Shown here piece after piece: positions 43,214 through 51,648 of a stretch of 56,115 nucleotides of DNA; position 1 is the stretch's first letter; every line of letters begins with the position of its first letter. A program made the position numbers and the translations under genes. The notes under the pieces were generated by a model. The model was not told where the DNA came from. It did not search any database and was given only the letters and a program-made list of their open reading frames with translations. The DNA comes from Candidatus Peribacteria bacterium (GTDB lineage: Bacteria > Patescibacteriota > Gracilibacteria > Peribacterales > Peribacteraceae): positions 1-56,115 of the forward strand of contig SICN01000005.1 in NCBI GenBank assembly GCA_009691405.1, read 5' to 3'.

Positions 43214-44794
43214 CTACGAAAACATCCTCACCATGTCTCTCGGCAAGCGATTCATCACGATGCCTGCTTTCAGCACGCCTCGTCCGACAATCATGTTTCT
43301 TCCCAGAACCGGAAAATCCACGGCAAGAAGAACGTCTCCGTCATCCATGCCCTCTGGCTTCGTCACTGAAAGATTCATGCCTTTCATCATCTCATGCATT
43401 TGCGACTCCGTGATGACAAGTACTTGCTTCGGCGCATCGAGTCCTCTGAGTGTTGCGATTTCATGCGAAAGTCTGACAAGTCCGTGATTCGTGGATTTTC
43501 CAAACGGCAGTCCGCCGAGGATCGGCTGAACACTGAGAGGAAAATCCAGCAATTCCCTCGGCATGATCGAGAGTTGCTCCTTGTATTCCGTCAGCACCTC
43601 ATCTTCTCTGATGAACGACATTCCATACCAATCGATCAAATTCTCCGCGATTTCTTTCACCCTCGCCTTCGGCAATACCGACCACTGATGCGGCTGGTTT
43701 TGCGTTCTCGCATTGCCTCTGTCTCTTGTCGGTGCGCGTTTCTCGAATACTGCACAGAAAAATCCCTCGGTATCGTAGGTCTGAGGCCACAATCGAAGAA
43801 GTGGAAAGTTAAAACTGGAAAGTGGAAAGTTTCCACTCTTTTCCAACGATTTTTGTACGACAATAGAATCTTCTATCGCACGATCGAATCCTGCCTTCAC
43901 GCCTTCGTCACTTTGCACTTTTAACTTTCCACTTTGGATTTCTCTCGGATCAATGACCACTAACTGAGTACTAAATTTGTTCAAGATCGACAGTACCACT
44001 TCCTCGTTCTCTTCGGGCGTGAGCGTGCACGTCGAGTACACGATTCGTCCTCCGACTTTGCATGCGTGGACGGCGGATTCGAGAAGCTCTCTCTGCAATT
44101 TCGCCATTTTGCCGATATTATCCATTGAACAATAATCCAGAGAATCCGTGTCCTTGCGCACCGTTCCCTGCGCCGTGCAAGGAGCATCGCAGAGCACACG
44201 ATCGAATCTCTCCGTCATGTTTCCCGCAAACCATTGCCCGACTTTCCGCGTGACAACCTCGTTCATCACTCCAGATCGTTGCAAATTCGTGATCAAAGAC
44301 CAAATACGTTTCTCCTGCACGTCGTTTGCGATCAGGACTCCCCTGCCCTCCATCCTATCCGCAATTTGCGTTGTTTTGCTTCCGGGTGCTGCGGACATAT
44401 CGAGAATGACGTCACTGGGCTTAGGATCGAGAAGCGCAACAGGCAACATGCTCGCCGCTTCCTGCATGTAAAAACCTCCGAAGAGATGTAGGAGATCTTT
44501 CCCTAAAGCCTCACGCTTAGGTTCATCAACTCGGCTTGCCGGCCATAGCCCAGCCGCAGCGGGCGACGGCCGGTCTATGTAAAATCCCTCGCTGCACCAC
44601 GGCACGGGTTCGAGCGTCCAGTTCTTGCTCTTTCCCCATGCTTTAATTTCCTCGACCGTGCACTTGAGCGTATTCACGCGAATCGATTTCCGAAGTGGCT
44701 TAGCACTGCTCGCATTCAGAGCGGAGAGATCGGTGAATGGAGCGTAACGGCTGAAAGCTCTGAGCATCGCCGAAGAGTCGAAGGCTTTGAACAT
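43214..44794 (-). CDS. NOL1/NOP2/Sun-family rRNA m5C methyltransferase
   Basis: This 526-residue SAM-dependent enzyme methylates cytosine-5 in RNA, most likely 16S rRNA (RsmB/RsmF group). Motifs visible are MQEAASMLPVALLDPKP, the SAM loop DMSAAPGSKTTQIAD, DAPCTAQGTVRKD with the release Cys, and VYSTCTLTPEENE with the nucleophile Cys. The C-terminal part (RSM_C-like; GLPFGKSTNHGLVRLSH, DVLLAVDFPVLGRNMIVGRG) supports the RsmF group. Within the catalytic region, after the TC motif, about 45 residues are encoded by inverted copies of a short repeat (43799-43934), probably an in-frame insertion. It begins the minus-strand block that leads to the exosortase. Confidence 0.9.
   Translation of the reverse strand: MFKAFDSSAMLRAFSRYAPFTDLSALNASSAKPLRKSIRVNTLKCTVEEIKAWGKSKNWTLEPVPWCSEGFYIDRPSPAAAGLWPASRVDEPKREALGKDLLHLFGGFYMQEAASMLPVALLDPKPSDVILDMSAAPGSKTTQIADRMEGRGVLIANDVQEKRIWSLITNLQRSGVMNEVVTRKVGQWFAGNMTERFDRVLCDAPCTAQGTVRKDTDSLDYCSMDNIGKMAKLQRELLESAVHACKVGGRIVYSTCTLTPEENEEVVLSILNKFSTQLVVIDPREIQSGKLKVQSDEGVKAGFDRAIEDSIVVQKSLEKSGNFPLSSFNFPLLRLWPQTYDTEGFFCAVFEKRAPTRDRGNARTQNQPHQWSVLPKARVKEIAENLIDWYGMSFIREDEVLTEYKEQLSIMPRELLDFPLSVQPILGGLPFGKSTNHGLVRLSHEIATLRGLDAPKQVLVITESQMHEMMKGMNLSVTKPEGMDDGDVLLAVDFPVLGRNMIVGRGVLKAGIVMNRLPRDMVRMFS
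43799..43934. repeat. Inverted repeat inserted in frame in the methyltransferase gene
   Basis: AAGTGGAAAGTTAAAA (43799-43814) and its exact reverse complement (43919-43934) enclose about 104 nt with further GGAAAGTGGAAAG runs. It encodes the low-complexity segments SGNFPLSSFNFPLL and SGKLKVQSDEG. Confidence 0.75.
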
Positions 44795-44890
44795 GAGGGT
44801 ATGGTACGAGAACGAGGCGATCTGCCAAAGGCAATTGTGAACTTAAAATCAGCCTGATGATTTTCTTGGATGATAGCAAAAAGGTGCATC

Positions 44891-45460
44891 TCACTTTTCA
44901 ATCCATTGACCTGACACTTGATTGGATGCCTTAAAATTTTCAAGAGCGACCAAATGATCGCCCGCAGCCATGATTTCCTCGATGCGTTTCCAGACCAGAT
45001 CCCGCTGACAATCGCCGAAACGAAGAGCTTCAAGAACATCAGCAGATTCCGCACCGAGATACTCACGCAGACGCGTCAGCTTCTCCATCTTCTCTTCATC
45101 GGTGAGTGTGGCATCACCCGGTGCGAGACCAAGGCCAAGCATCCGTTTCCTCATGGAAGGCTTTGCACGAAAACTCTCGAGCCGCTGATCGTCGAAAGGT
45201 CGAAAGGGAATCCCCGTTCCAACGAATAATTCCTGCATGCGTTGCTGAGTCCACGCAAACATCTGAAAGGCGATACGTCCCTTCAGACCTGTCTCCTGAG
45301 AATGAACGACTAATTGCTGAAAGCCGTCTGCAGTAAGAGGGATACCTTTATCAATCATCTGCTGCATACAGCCATAGGCAAAAATTTCCACAATTTTTCT
45401 TCCGAGTTGCGTCCGTGTTATTTCGCTCTGCCTTAGAGGTTGGCTTGACGGATTATCCAT
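44891..45460 (-). CDS. Hypothetical helical protein
   Basis: This 189-residue soluble, mostly helical protein contains RKIVEIFAYGCMQQMIDKG, IPFRPFDDQRLESFRAKP, GLAPGDATLTDEEKMEKL and WKRIEEIMAAGDHLVALEN. No family is recognised. The gene is divergent from the alpha/beta hydrolase, with start regions only about 40 nt apart. The ATG at 45460 (MDNPSSQPL) is the likely start; the frame continues to 45529 without a ribosome site. Confidence 0.6.
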   Translation of the reverse strand: MDNPSSQPLRQSEITRTQLGRKIVEIFAYGCMQQMIDKGIPLTADGFQQLVVHSQETGLKGRIAFQMFAWTQQRMQELFVGTGIPFRPFDDQRLESFRAKPSMRKRMLGLGLAPGDATLTDEEKMEKLTRLREYLGAESADVLEALRFGDCQRDLVWKRIEEIMAAGDHLVALENFKASNQVSGQWIEK

Positions 45461-45501
45461 AGGACTTGCGTACATTAGAATCCATAGTAAACTATCTGTC
45501 A

Positions 45502-46308
45502 ATGCCTCATGAAATACACCATTGGTCAAGCGGCGATTACGCCATCAGTACCTTTGGCAAAGGAACACCGACCGTTGCCTGTCTTGGAGGTCTGGCGTAC
45601 GCTCCTTCAGATTTTCACGAAGTAGCAAAACAACTGCCCGGGACTGCTCATATCATCAATAACCCTATCCACACGGGAGCAGTCGCCAGAAGTACGGAGT
45701 GGCAAAAGAATCTTCGAGGAGGGTACGCAAGGGTGCTCAACGAAACGAATGCCGACTACATACTCGGGCACTCCTGCGGAGGCTTCGATGCCATCAATAT
45801 TTCCGATGATATCGCGAGTCTGAAAGGGCTCATCATGCTCACGCCACCGTATGGGTTACCTGGCAATGCGGATGAAGGAAGAAGAACGGAATTCGGGCTT
45901 CTGGATCGATGCCTTGCGGGTCTCTGCGAAGATATGCCTGACGAATTATACGAACAAATGATCGATGATCACGCGAAAGAATACGGTGCGAGGGTGAAAG
46001 ACATTTATCGTCACGAAATTCCCAAAGGCAGAGAAGTCGTTGCGAACATTCTCGAAAGAATGCGCTCTTCCCGCGTTCCGATACTTGTCATCCTCGGATC
46101 GAAGGATCCTTGGAATTTGCAGGGCGATTTCCCATTTCTTGGAAATCATGTTTCACAACGCCGCATCGACAATTCCCACTACCCTCAGCGCTCGAATCCT
46201 GAGGGCGTCTCAACAATCGCAACGGAATGGATTGCGAATGTTCAAAATAAAATCGGGGCTCCAAGTGAAGTTTCAACTACTGAGAAGCCATATTTGACAG
46301 TTGTTTGA
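45502..46308 (+). CDS. Alpha/beta hydrolase
   Basis: The 268-residue product has the nucleophile elbow GHSCGGFDAI, the acid in VILGSKDPWN and the catalytic His in NSHYPQ, all in canonical order. The N-terminal oxyanion region is GGLAYAPSDFHEVAKQLPG. Between them lies a helical cap (about 120-190). No signal peptide is seen, so the enzyme is cytoplasmic. Substrate class (ester, lactone or similar) cannot be read. A TAAACT box lies 8 nt before the ATG. The gene is convergent with leuS. Confidence 0.82.
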   Translation: MPHEIHHWSSGDYAISTFGKGTPTVACLGGLAYAPSDFHEVAKQLPGTAHIINNPIHTGAVARSTEWQKNLRGGYARVLNETNADYILGHSCGGFDAINISDDIASLKGLIMLTPPYGLPGNADEGRRTEFGLLDRCLAGLCEDMPDELYEQMIDDHAKEYGARVKDIYRHEIPKGREVVANILERMRSSRVPILVILGSKDPWNLQGDFPFLGNHVSQRRIDNSHYPQRSNPEGVSTIATEWIANVQNKIGAPSEVSTTEKPYLTVV

Positions 46309-46318
46309 AGCCACCGCT

Positions 46319-48778
46319 CTACACAACAAAACTGACTAATTTCCCCGGCACATAAATTTCTTTCTTGATGCCTGATTCGATGTATTTCTTCACATTCTCA
46401 TTCGCTTTCGCAAGCTTCAGAATTTCTTCCTTCGCCAAATCCTTCGGTACGACGATGTCCCCGCGGACTTTGCCGTTGATCTGAATGACGACCGTCATCG
46501 TTGCTTCGACGATCAGAGCCGGATCGTACTTCGGCCAGGGCTGCTGTATGGCAAATCCTTTACCACCAAGTTTGCACCACAGTTCTTCTGCCAAATGTGG
46601 AGCAAGAGAAGCGAGCAGCAGCGCGACGGTTTTGCCGAGATGAACCGAAAGCGTTTCTTCTTTCTCGATCAGGTTCAAAAATTCCATCAGTGCACTGATT
46701 GCCGTATTGAAATGCATCTTCTCGATGTCTTCTGTTACTTTTTTGATTGTCTTATGAAGCGCTGCCATCACCGCAGGACTATCAGACTTTAACTTCGAAT
46801 CAGCCTTTTCCGTAATTGCCCTATGCATGCGCCTCGCGAACCTGACGACACCGTTGATCCCAAGGTCGCTCCAGTCCCCTCCTGCTTCAAAGGGACCCAT
46901 GAACATCAGGTACATGCGGAAGACATCGCTGCCATGAGCATTCACAAATGAATCGGGGCTCACGACGTTTCCTTTGCTCTTGCTCATCTTCGCGCCTTTG
47001 TGCGTGACAAGACCCTGATGAACGAGCTTTTTGAAAGGCTCATCGTGGGAAACGTATCCGAAATCTTTGAGTGCCATCATCACGAAGCGCGCATAGATCA
47101 GATGCATGCACGCGTGCTCCGGTCCGCCGATGTACAAAGAGACCGGCATCCAATTCTTCTCGATTGGAGGATCAATAATAAGATTTTGGTTTTTGGTTTT
47201 TAAGTTTTGGCTTTTTCCTTGATCTGCATTTTCCATCAGATACCTCAAATAGTAGAAGCTGCTACAAACAAACGTATCCATCGTGTCGTATTCCGGTGTC
47301 CAGCCTTTGCCGAAGATTTTCTCCGTTCGGGACTTGAACTCTTTGGAGAGTTTGAGCGGCGACTCGCCTGTCGGGCGGAACTCGACATCGGTCGGCAACA
47401 GCCACGGCAGATGCTCTTCGGGCACCGGATGCGGCTTCCCGTCGGGATCGTACACAATCGGAATCGGTGCACCCCAGTAGCGTTGGCGCGAGACAAGCCA
47501 ATCGCGGAGACGATACTGAACCGTCGGCTTCCCGAGACCGGTCTTTGTCATGTGTGTGATGACATCATCTCTCACTTCTCCCCAACGTCTGCCCCTGAAC
47601 TGATCCGGTTTCATCATGACACCTTTCGGGTCTTTCGCATAACAGACCTCCAGATTCCTCACTTTCTCGGCTTCCTTAGGGTCCTCCGGAAACATCACGG
47701 GGCGAAGCGGAATGCCGTACTTCTTCGCGAATGCGAAGTCACGCGTGTCGTGCGCGCTGCAGTGCACGATGCCGGTACCGTAGTCCATGACCACAAACGA
47801 TGCGACCCAAATCGGAAGATCGCCGGTGCCAAAGGGATTCTCGACGTAGCGTCCTGTGAAGATGCCTTCGACGTGTTCCTCGAAATTATACTTCTCCGTC
47901 GCCTTCAGCTTCTTCATGCGCGCAACAAATGCCATGACGTCTTTCTCCTCCATCGTTCCTTTCACCATCTTCTCGACGAGAGGATGCTCGGGTGCGATGA
48001 CGGTAAACGTCTGCGCCATAAACGTCTGCGGGACGGAATCGAACACTTCGAACTCGTCCCCGAAATCTTTAATCCGAGACGGAATGTTCACGCCTTCATT
48101 TCTGCCGATCCAGTTACGTTGCATCACTTTCGTCTTCTCCGGCCAATCGAGCGTATCCAAGCCATCGAGTAATTTCTGCGAATACTTCTTGATGTTCCAG
48201 AACCACTGCTCCAAAGACTTCTGCACAATCTCAGTCCCGCATCGCTCGCACTTTCCTTCCTGTGCCTGCTCGTTTGCGAGCACTGTCTGGCAGCTTGGAC
48301 AGAAGTTCACGTTGCCTTTCTTCTTGTAGGCGAGCTTATTTTTAAACATCTCCAGAAACAACCACTGCGTAAATCGGTAATAGCTCGGATCGGTCGTATT
48401 CACCATCTTGTCCCAGTCGTACATGCAGCCGATTTTCTTGAGCTGCGTGATCATCGTCTCGACATTCTTTTTGGTCGACTCCGCCGGATGCACGCCCGTT
48501 TTGATTGCATAGTTCTCGGCAGGAAGGCCAAACGCATCAAAGCCCATCGGCGAAAAGACGTCGTGTCCCTGCATTTTTCGAAATCTCGCGATGCTGTCGG
48601 CCGGTGCGTAGTTGTACCAGTGACCGATATGAAGCTTATCTCCGCTCGGGTACGGAAACATCACGAGTGAGTAGTAGGGATTCTTCGCTTCCTTGAGATC
48701 TGTTTTAAAGACCCCTGCCTCTTCCCACTTCCTCTGCCATTTCGCTTCGGTCTGACTTGGATTGTAGTCGTTTGGCAT
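46319..48778 (-). CDS. leuS: Leucyl-tRNA synthetase
   Basis: This 819-residue class I enzyme charges tRNA-Leu. The HIGH motif is at about 50-53 (KLHIGHWYNYAP), and KMSKS is in HKGAKMSKSKGNVVSP. A four-Cys zinc module (CPSCQTVL, KCERCGTE) and the CP1 editing domain (TVIAPEHPLVEKM, MDYGTGIVHCSAHDTRDF) are present. The anticodon-binding and C-terminal domains follow, ending IYVPGKLVSFVV. Length is close to bacterial LeuRS (about 800-870). A TACGAT box lies 6 nt before the ATG. It is divergent from der. Confidence 0.97.
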   Translation of the reverse strand: MPNDYNPSQTEAKWQRKWEEAGVFKTDLKEAKNPYYSLVMFPYPSGDKLHIGHWYNYAPADSIARFRKMQGHDVFSPMGFDAFGLPAENYAIKTGVHPAESTKKNVETMITQLKKIGCMYDWDKMVNTTDPSYYRFTQWLFLEMFKNKLAYKKKGNVNFCPSCQTVLANEQAQEGKCERCGTEIVQKSLEQWFWNIKKYSQKLLDGLDTLDWPEKTKVMQRNWIGRNEGVNIPSRIKDFGDEFEVFDSVPQTFMAQTFTVIAPEHPLVEKMVKGTMEEKDVMAFVARMKKLKATEKYNFEEHVEGIFTGRYVENPFGTGDLPIWVASFVVMDYGTGIVHCSAHDTRDFAFAKKYGIPLRPVMFPEDPKEAEKVRNLEVCYAKDPKGVMMKPDQFRGRRWGEVRDDVITHMTKTGLGKPTVQYRLRDWLVSRQRYWGAPIPIVYDPDGKPHPVPEEHLPWLLPTDVEFRPTGESPLKLSKEFKSRTEKIFGKGWTPEYDTMDTFVCSSFYYLRYLMENADQGKSQNLKTKNQNLIIDPPIEKNWMPVSLYIGGPEHACMHLIYARFVMMALKDFGYVSHDEPFKKLVHQGLVTHKGAKMSKSKGNVVSPDSFVNAHGSDVFRMYLMFMGPFEAGGDWSDLGINGVVRFARRMHRAITEKADSKLKSDSPAVMAALHKTIKKVTEDIEKMHFNTAISALMEFLNLIEKEETLSVHLGKTVALLLASLAPHLAEELWCKLGGKGFAIQQPWPKYDPALIVEATMTVVIQINGKVRGDIVVPKDLAKEEILKLAKANENVKKYIESGIKKEIYVPGKLVSFVV

Positions 48779-48820
48779 GCGTTCATCGTACCATTTTCTG
48801 TGCTACACTGTCGCTTCATC

Positions 48821-50197
48821 ATGTCACGCTTACCAACAGTCGCCATCATCGGCAGACCGAATACCGGAAAATCCACGCTGTTTAACAGGCTCGTAGGCTC
48901 GAGGCGCGCCATCGAAAGCGAAGTGGCGGGAACGACGAGGGACCTGATCAGCCACCGCATCGACGAGGCCGAGGTGCCCTACATTCTGCTCGATACAGGA
49001 GGCATCGGCTCGACTGAAGACAAAGACTTCGAAGCGGATGTGAAAGGACAGTCGATACTGGCTCTCGAGCACGCCGATCTGATCGTCTTCACCGTCAACT
49101 CGAGGGAAGCAATCACAGGCGATGACCAGAAAGTAGTCGATATGTTACGCAAGCGTAGGAAAAAGAACGTCCCTGTTCTGGTCGTCCTCACCAAAGTCGA
49201 TGATCCCGGCAAATCTGCATCGGTGATTGCGGATTTTCAGGAGATGAATGTGGGGGAAGATCTCGTCACCGTGAGCGCACCACACTATCTCGGCATTTTG
49301 GAGCTGAATTCGGCAATTGCAAAACAGCTGAAAAAGTTGGGGTTCCTCGCCGTCACCGTTGCTGTGGATCCCGAGACGAAAGCTGCAGCGCGCATTGCGA
49401 TCATCGGTCGACCGAACGTCGGAAAAAGTTCGATTGTGAACGCGATGATGTCCGACGGTCAGCGCGAAACATTACCTCTGCTTGTCTCCCCTGTCGCAGG
49501 AACAACGAGAGACTCCACCGATACGGAAGTGAAATTTTCCGGTCGCTCGTACATCCTCGTCGACACCGCAGGGCTTAAGAAACGGGTGTACAAGCTCGAA
49601 GATGTCGAAAGATTTTCGACCATGCGCACGATCCAGGCGATCGAGCAGTCCGATGTGGTCGTACTCGTTCTCGACGCACTGGTCGAAGTGAGCCAGCAGG
49701 ACAAGCGCATCGCATCGATGGCAATCGAAAGCGGAAAGGGTTTGATCATCCTCGCGAACAAAATCGACGGTATCAAAGGCGAAGCGAGAAAGCAGAGCCT
49801 CCACGAAATCTCACTGCACCTGAGCTTCTGCAAGTTCGCGCCGATCCTCCCCTGCTCCGCCGTAAGTCGCGAAGGACTCCTGAAACTCTTCGACATGGTC
49901 GACTCGGTGCAGCGAAGTCGCGTGCGTCACATTACCACGAGAGAACTGCGCCGCTGGTTCGAACAGATCGTCCACGGACAGCCGCTCGGAGAGGTCGGCA
50001 AGTGCAAGCACATCACGCAAGCAGATGACCTGCCGCCGACGTTCGTCCTCTTCGTGAAAGACGCAAAGCGCGTTCGCGTGTCGCAGCTTCGATACCTCGA
50101 AAACAGGCTCCGGGAAACGTTCGGCTTCGACGGCGTGCCGATCCGATGGGTCACGAAATCGACACCGAAGAAAGAGAGCAAGATGAAGGTCAAATAG
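48821..50197 (+). CDS. der: Ribosome-assembly GTPase Der (EngA)
   Basis: Der has two tandem GTPase domains and acts in 50S subunit maturation. In this 458-residue protein the first domain has GRPNTGKSTLFN, DTGGIG and LTKVD; the second has GRPNVGKSSIVNA, DTAGLKK and ANKID. The C-terminal KH-like domain follows (TRELRRWFEQIVHGQP, PTFVLFVKDAKRVRVSQLRYLENRLRE is split over it). In the first domain the usual NKxD is LTKVD, so its nucleotide specificity may differ. The ATG at 48821 matches the family start. A TACACT box lies 11 nt upstream. The gene ends 3 nt before a palindromic repeat. Confidence 0.96.
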   Translation: MSRLPTVAIIGRPNTGKSTLFNRLVGSRRAIESEVAGTTRDLISHRIDEAEVPYILLDTGGIGSTEDKDFEADVKGQSILALEHADLIVFTVNSREAITGDDQKVVDMLRKRRKKNVPVLVVLTKVDDPGKSASVIADFQEMNVGEDLVTVSAPHYLGILELNSAIAKQLKKLGFLAVTVAVDPETKAAARIAIIGRPNVGKSSIVNAMMSDGQRETLPLLVSPVAGTTRDSTDTEVKFSGRSYILVDTAGLKKRVYKLEDVERFSTMRTIQAIEQSDVVVLVLDALVEVSQQDKRIASMAIESGKGLIILANKIDGIKGEARKQSLHEISLHLSFCKFAPILPCSAVSREGLLKLFDMVDSVQRSRVRHITTRELRRWFEQIVHGQPLGEVGKCKHITQADDLPPTFVLFVKDAKRVRVSQLRYLENRLRETFGFDGVPIRWVTKSTPKKESKMKVK

Positions 50198-50200
50198 TAC

Positions 50201-50275
50201 CGCAGCGGAAGATCCATATCTTCCGCGGATATTCATGATTCTTCGGTACCGCGGAAGTTACGAACTTCCGCTGCG
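50201..50275. repeat. Two-hairpin palindromic repeat (copy C) between convergent genes
   Basis: Hairpin 1 is CGCAGCGGAAGAT/ATCTTCCGCGG, and hairpin 2 is CGCGGAAGTT-ACG-AACTTCCGCTGCG. It fills the whole gap between the stops of der and the LOG-family gene. It lacks the CCTACCGGCAGG core of copies A, B and D. Confidence 0.85.
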
Positions 50276-50276
50276 T

Positions 50277-50885
50277 TTATCCTCGTCCCTCCTTCGCATC
50301 CTTCACCCTTCCATCTTCATGGATCGGCAAAGGGTACTCTTCGATGATGCGCTCGAGCTTGATGATGAGTTTCTTCGGATCATCGTCGAAGACCATATTG
50401 GGCGGGACTTTTCGCTTGCAGAGACCTTCGATGACGAACGGAATCGAATTGCTGATGCCTCCGGAATTCGTGACAACACCGACAGAACGACCTTCGTCGT
50501 AGGCGATCGTGAGTTCATTCAGGGTGCCGATGCCGCCGCCGATGATGACGATGGCGTCGCTGCTTCGGATGTTGATGATGTCTCGCTCCATGAATCCCAT
50601 CCCCGTGAAGATGATGATGTCATTATCGGCGGGAGAAAGATACTCGTTGATGTGCTCGTACTCCGAAAATGCAGGAGAAATGCCGATCGTCATACCGCCG
50701 TGTGCCTTCGCCGCAAGCAACGCCTCATGTGGCAAGCCCGGACATGCACCGTTGATGCAAATGTGCCCACGCTTGGCGATTTCCGTTCCGAGCTGTTTCG
50801 CCTTCTGACGTGCAACACGATCTTCGGTCTGCGGACCGCTTGCCGAGCCCATCACGCCTATCTTCAGTTTGCGTCGGTGTTTCAT
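50277..50885 (-). CDS. LOG/SLOG-family nucleotide-binding protein (TIGR00725-like)
   Basis: This 202-residue Rossmann-like protein has KIGVMGSASG at the N-terminus, GHICINGACPGLPHEALLAAKAHGG, and IVIIGGGIGTLNELTIAYDEGR, the GGGxGTxxE motif of the LOG (lysine decarboxylase-like) superfamily. Close relatives are cytokinin-activating phosphoribohydrolases; the bacterial group here has no firmly known substrate. The ATG at 50885 (MKHRRKLKIG) is chosen from the Rossmann start; a TATACT box lies 11 nt upstream. A longer open frame to 51359 is antisense or out-of-frame to the neighbouring gene and is ignored. Confidence 0.85.
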   Translation of the reverse strand: MKHRRKLKIGVMGSASGPQTEDRVARQKAKQLGTEIAKRGHICINGACPGLPHEALLAAKAHGGMTIGISPAFSEYEHINEYLSPADNDIIIFTGMGFMERDIINIRSSDAIVIIGGGIGTLNELTIAYDEGRSVGVVTNSGGISNSIPFVIEGLCKRKVPPNMVFDDDPKKLIIKLERIIEEYPLPIHEDGRVKDAKEGRG

Positions 50886-50928
50886 AGTGTGGAGAAAGTA
50901 TACGCAGGAAAATCGATACCATGAATGA

Positions 50929-51489
50929 CTAGATCTGAATTTCAAGGTCTTTCCTGCAAGTTTCAAGGAGTGCGGGTGCTGTGACGGGATCGATCTGACC
51001 ACATCGATTCGCCTCTCTCGTAGTTTCAGCGAGGCACAATGCAAGCAGATCTCCGAGCGTCGGAAGTCCGGCTTCGGGCTTCTGCGGATAAAATTCGGAA
51101 AGCAAATTGCAAAGTCTCGGATCATGATTGGATGAAGCCCAGAGCATTCGCTCGAATTGCAACCGGAGTCCGTTATCCCGTTCTGCATTCGCAAGCAATG
51201 CGAGAGTCGTTGTCCCTCCGTTCGCACCAATGACGGAGTGTGCAACCGTCTTGAGAACCGTCTTTGAATCAGGGACAAGAGACACCGCATTGCTATACGC
51301 AGCATCAACCGCCGATCGGGCATTCGTTTGGTCGAGTGCGCCAGCGACGCGAGAAACAATTGCCGTAGAATCCAGTGAACTCAAATCCTTCGCCATCGCC
51401 GTAAAGGCACGAAAATTCGCCTGTGACGGAGGTACCAGAGCGCACAGTATGTACAGCGCAACCGAGCCAAAAATGCAGAGAGCACGCAT
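50929..51489 (-). CDS. Secreted hypothetical protein
   Basis: This 186-residue protein has an N-terminal signal peptide (MRALCIFGSVALYILCALV) with a cleavage site after PPSQA. The mature part is helical, with about four Cys (LCNLLSE, LALCLAE, NRCGQID, ETCRKD). No family is recognised. A TATACT box lies 6 nt before the ATG. It sits between the transfer ATPase and the LOG-family gene on the same strand. Confidence 0.65.
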   Translation of the reverse strand: MRALCIFGSVALYILCALVPPSQANFRAFTAMAKDLSSLDSTAIVSRVAGALDQTNARSAVDAAYSNAVSLVPDSKTVLKTVAHSVIGANGGTTTLALLANAERDNGLRLQFERMLWASSNHDPRLCNLLSEFYPQKPEAGLPTLGDLLALCLAETTREANRCGQIDPVTAPALLETCRKDLEIQI

Positions 51490-51495
51490 CGAAAC

Positions 51496-51501
51496 AGTAT
51501 A
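51496..51501 (-). promoter_or_regulatory. -10 box TATACT, 6 nt before the secreted hypothetical gene
   Basis: GCTATACT, six bases, ATG on the minus strand. Confidence 0.5.
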
Positions 51502-51528
51502 GCAGATTTTTGGCTTGGTGACGAGAGC

Positions 51529-51648
51529 TTCTCGATACGCGCCTCGAAGGCGCTACTCGAAGTGACAGAGTAAAGGAAGCTACTCGAAATAAGCCGGCTG
51601 GCTGTGTCAGTTCGAGTAGCACGAGCGTCAGCGAGTGCGTATCGAGAA
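51529..51648. repeat. Large imperfect palindrome at the end of the transfer ATPase gene
   Basis: Outer arms TTCTCGATACGC/GCGTATCGAGAA (12 bp, 51529-51540 and 51637-51648) enclose inner arms GCTACTCGAA/TTCGAGTAGC (51552-51561 and 51611-51620), plus a third direct copy of GCTACTCGAA at 51579-51588. The palindrome abuts the TAG stop of the ATPase gene. Confidence 0.8.

Noticed and set aside
50886-51359. N-terminal extension of the LOG-family protein
   Set aside because: It runs through the 3' half of the neighbouring secreted gene in another frame and has no family match; the Rossmann start at 50885 fits.
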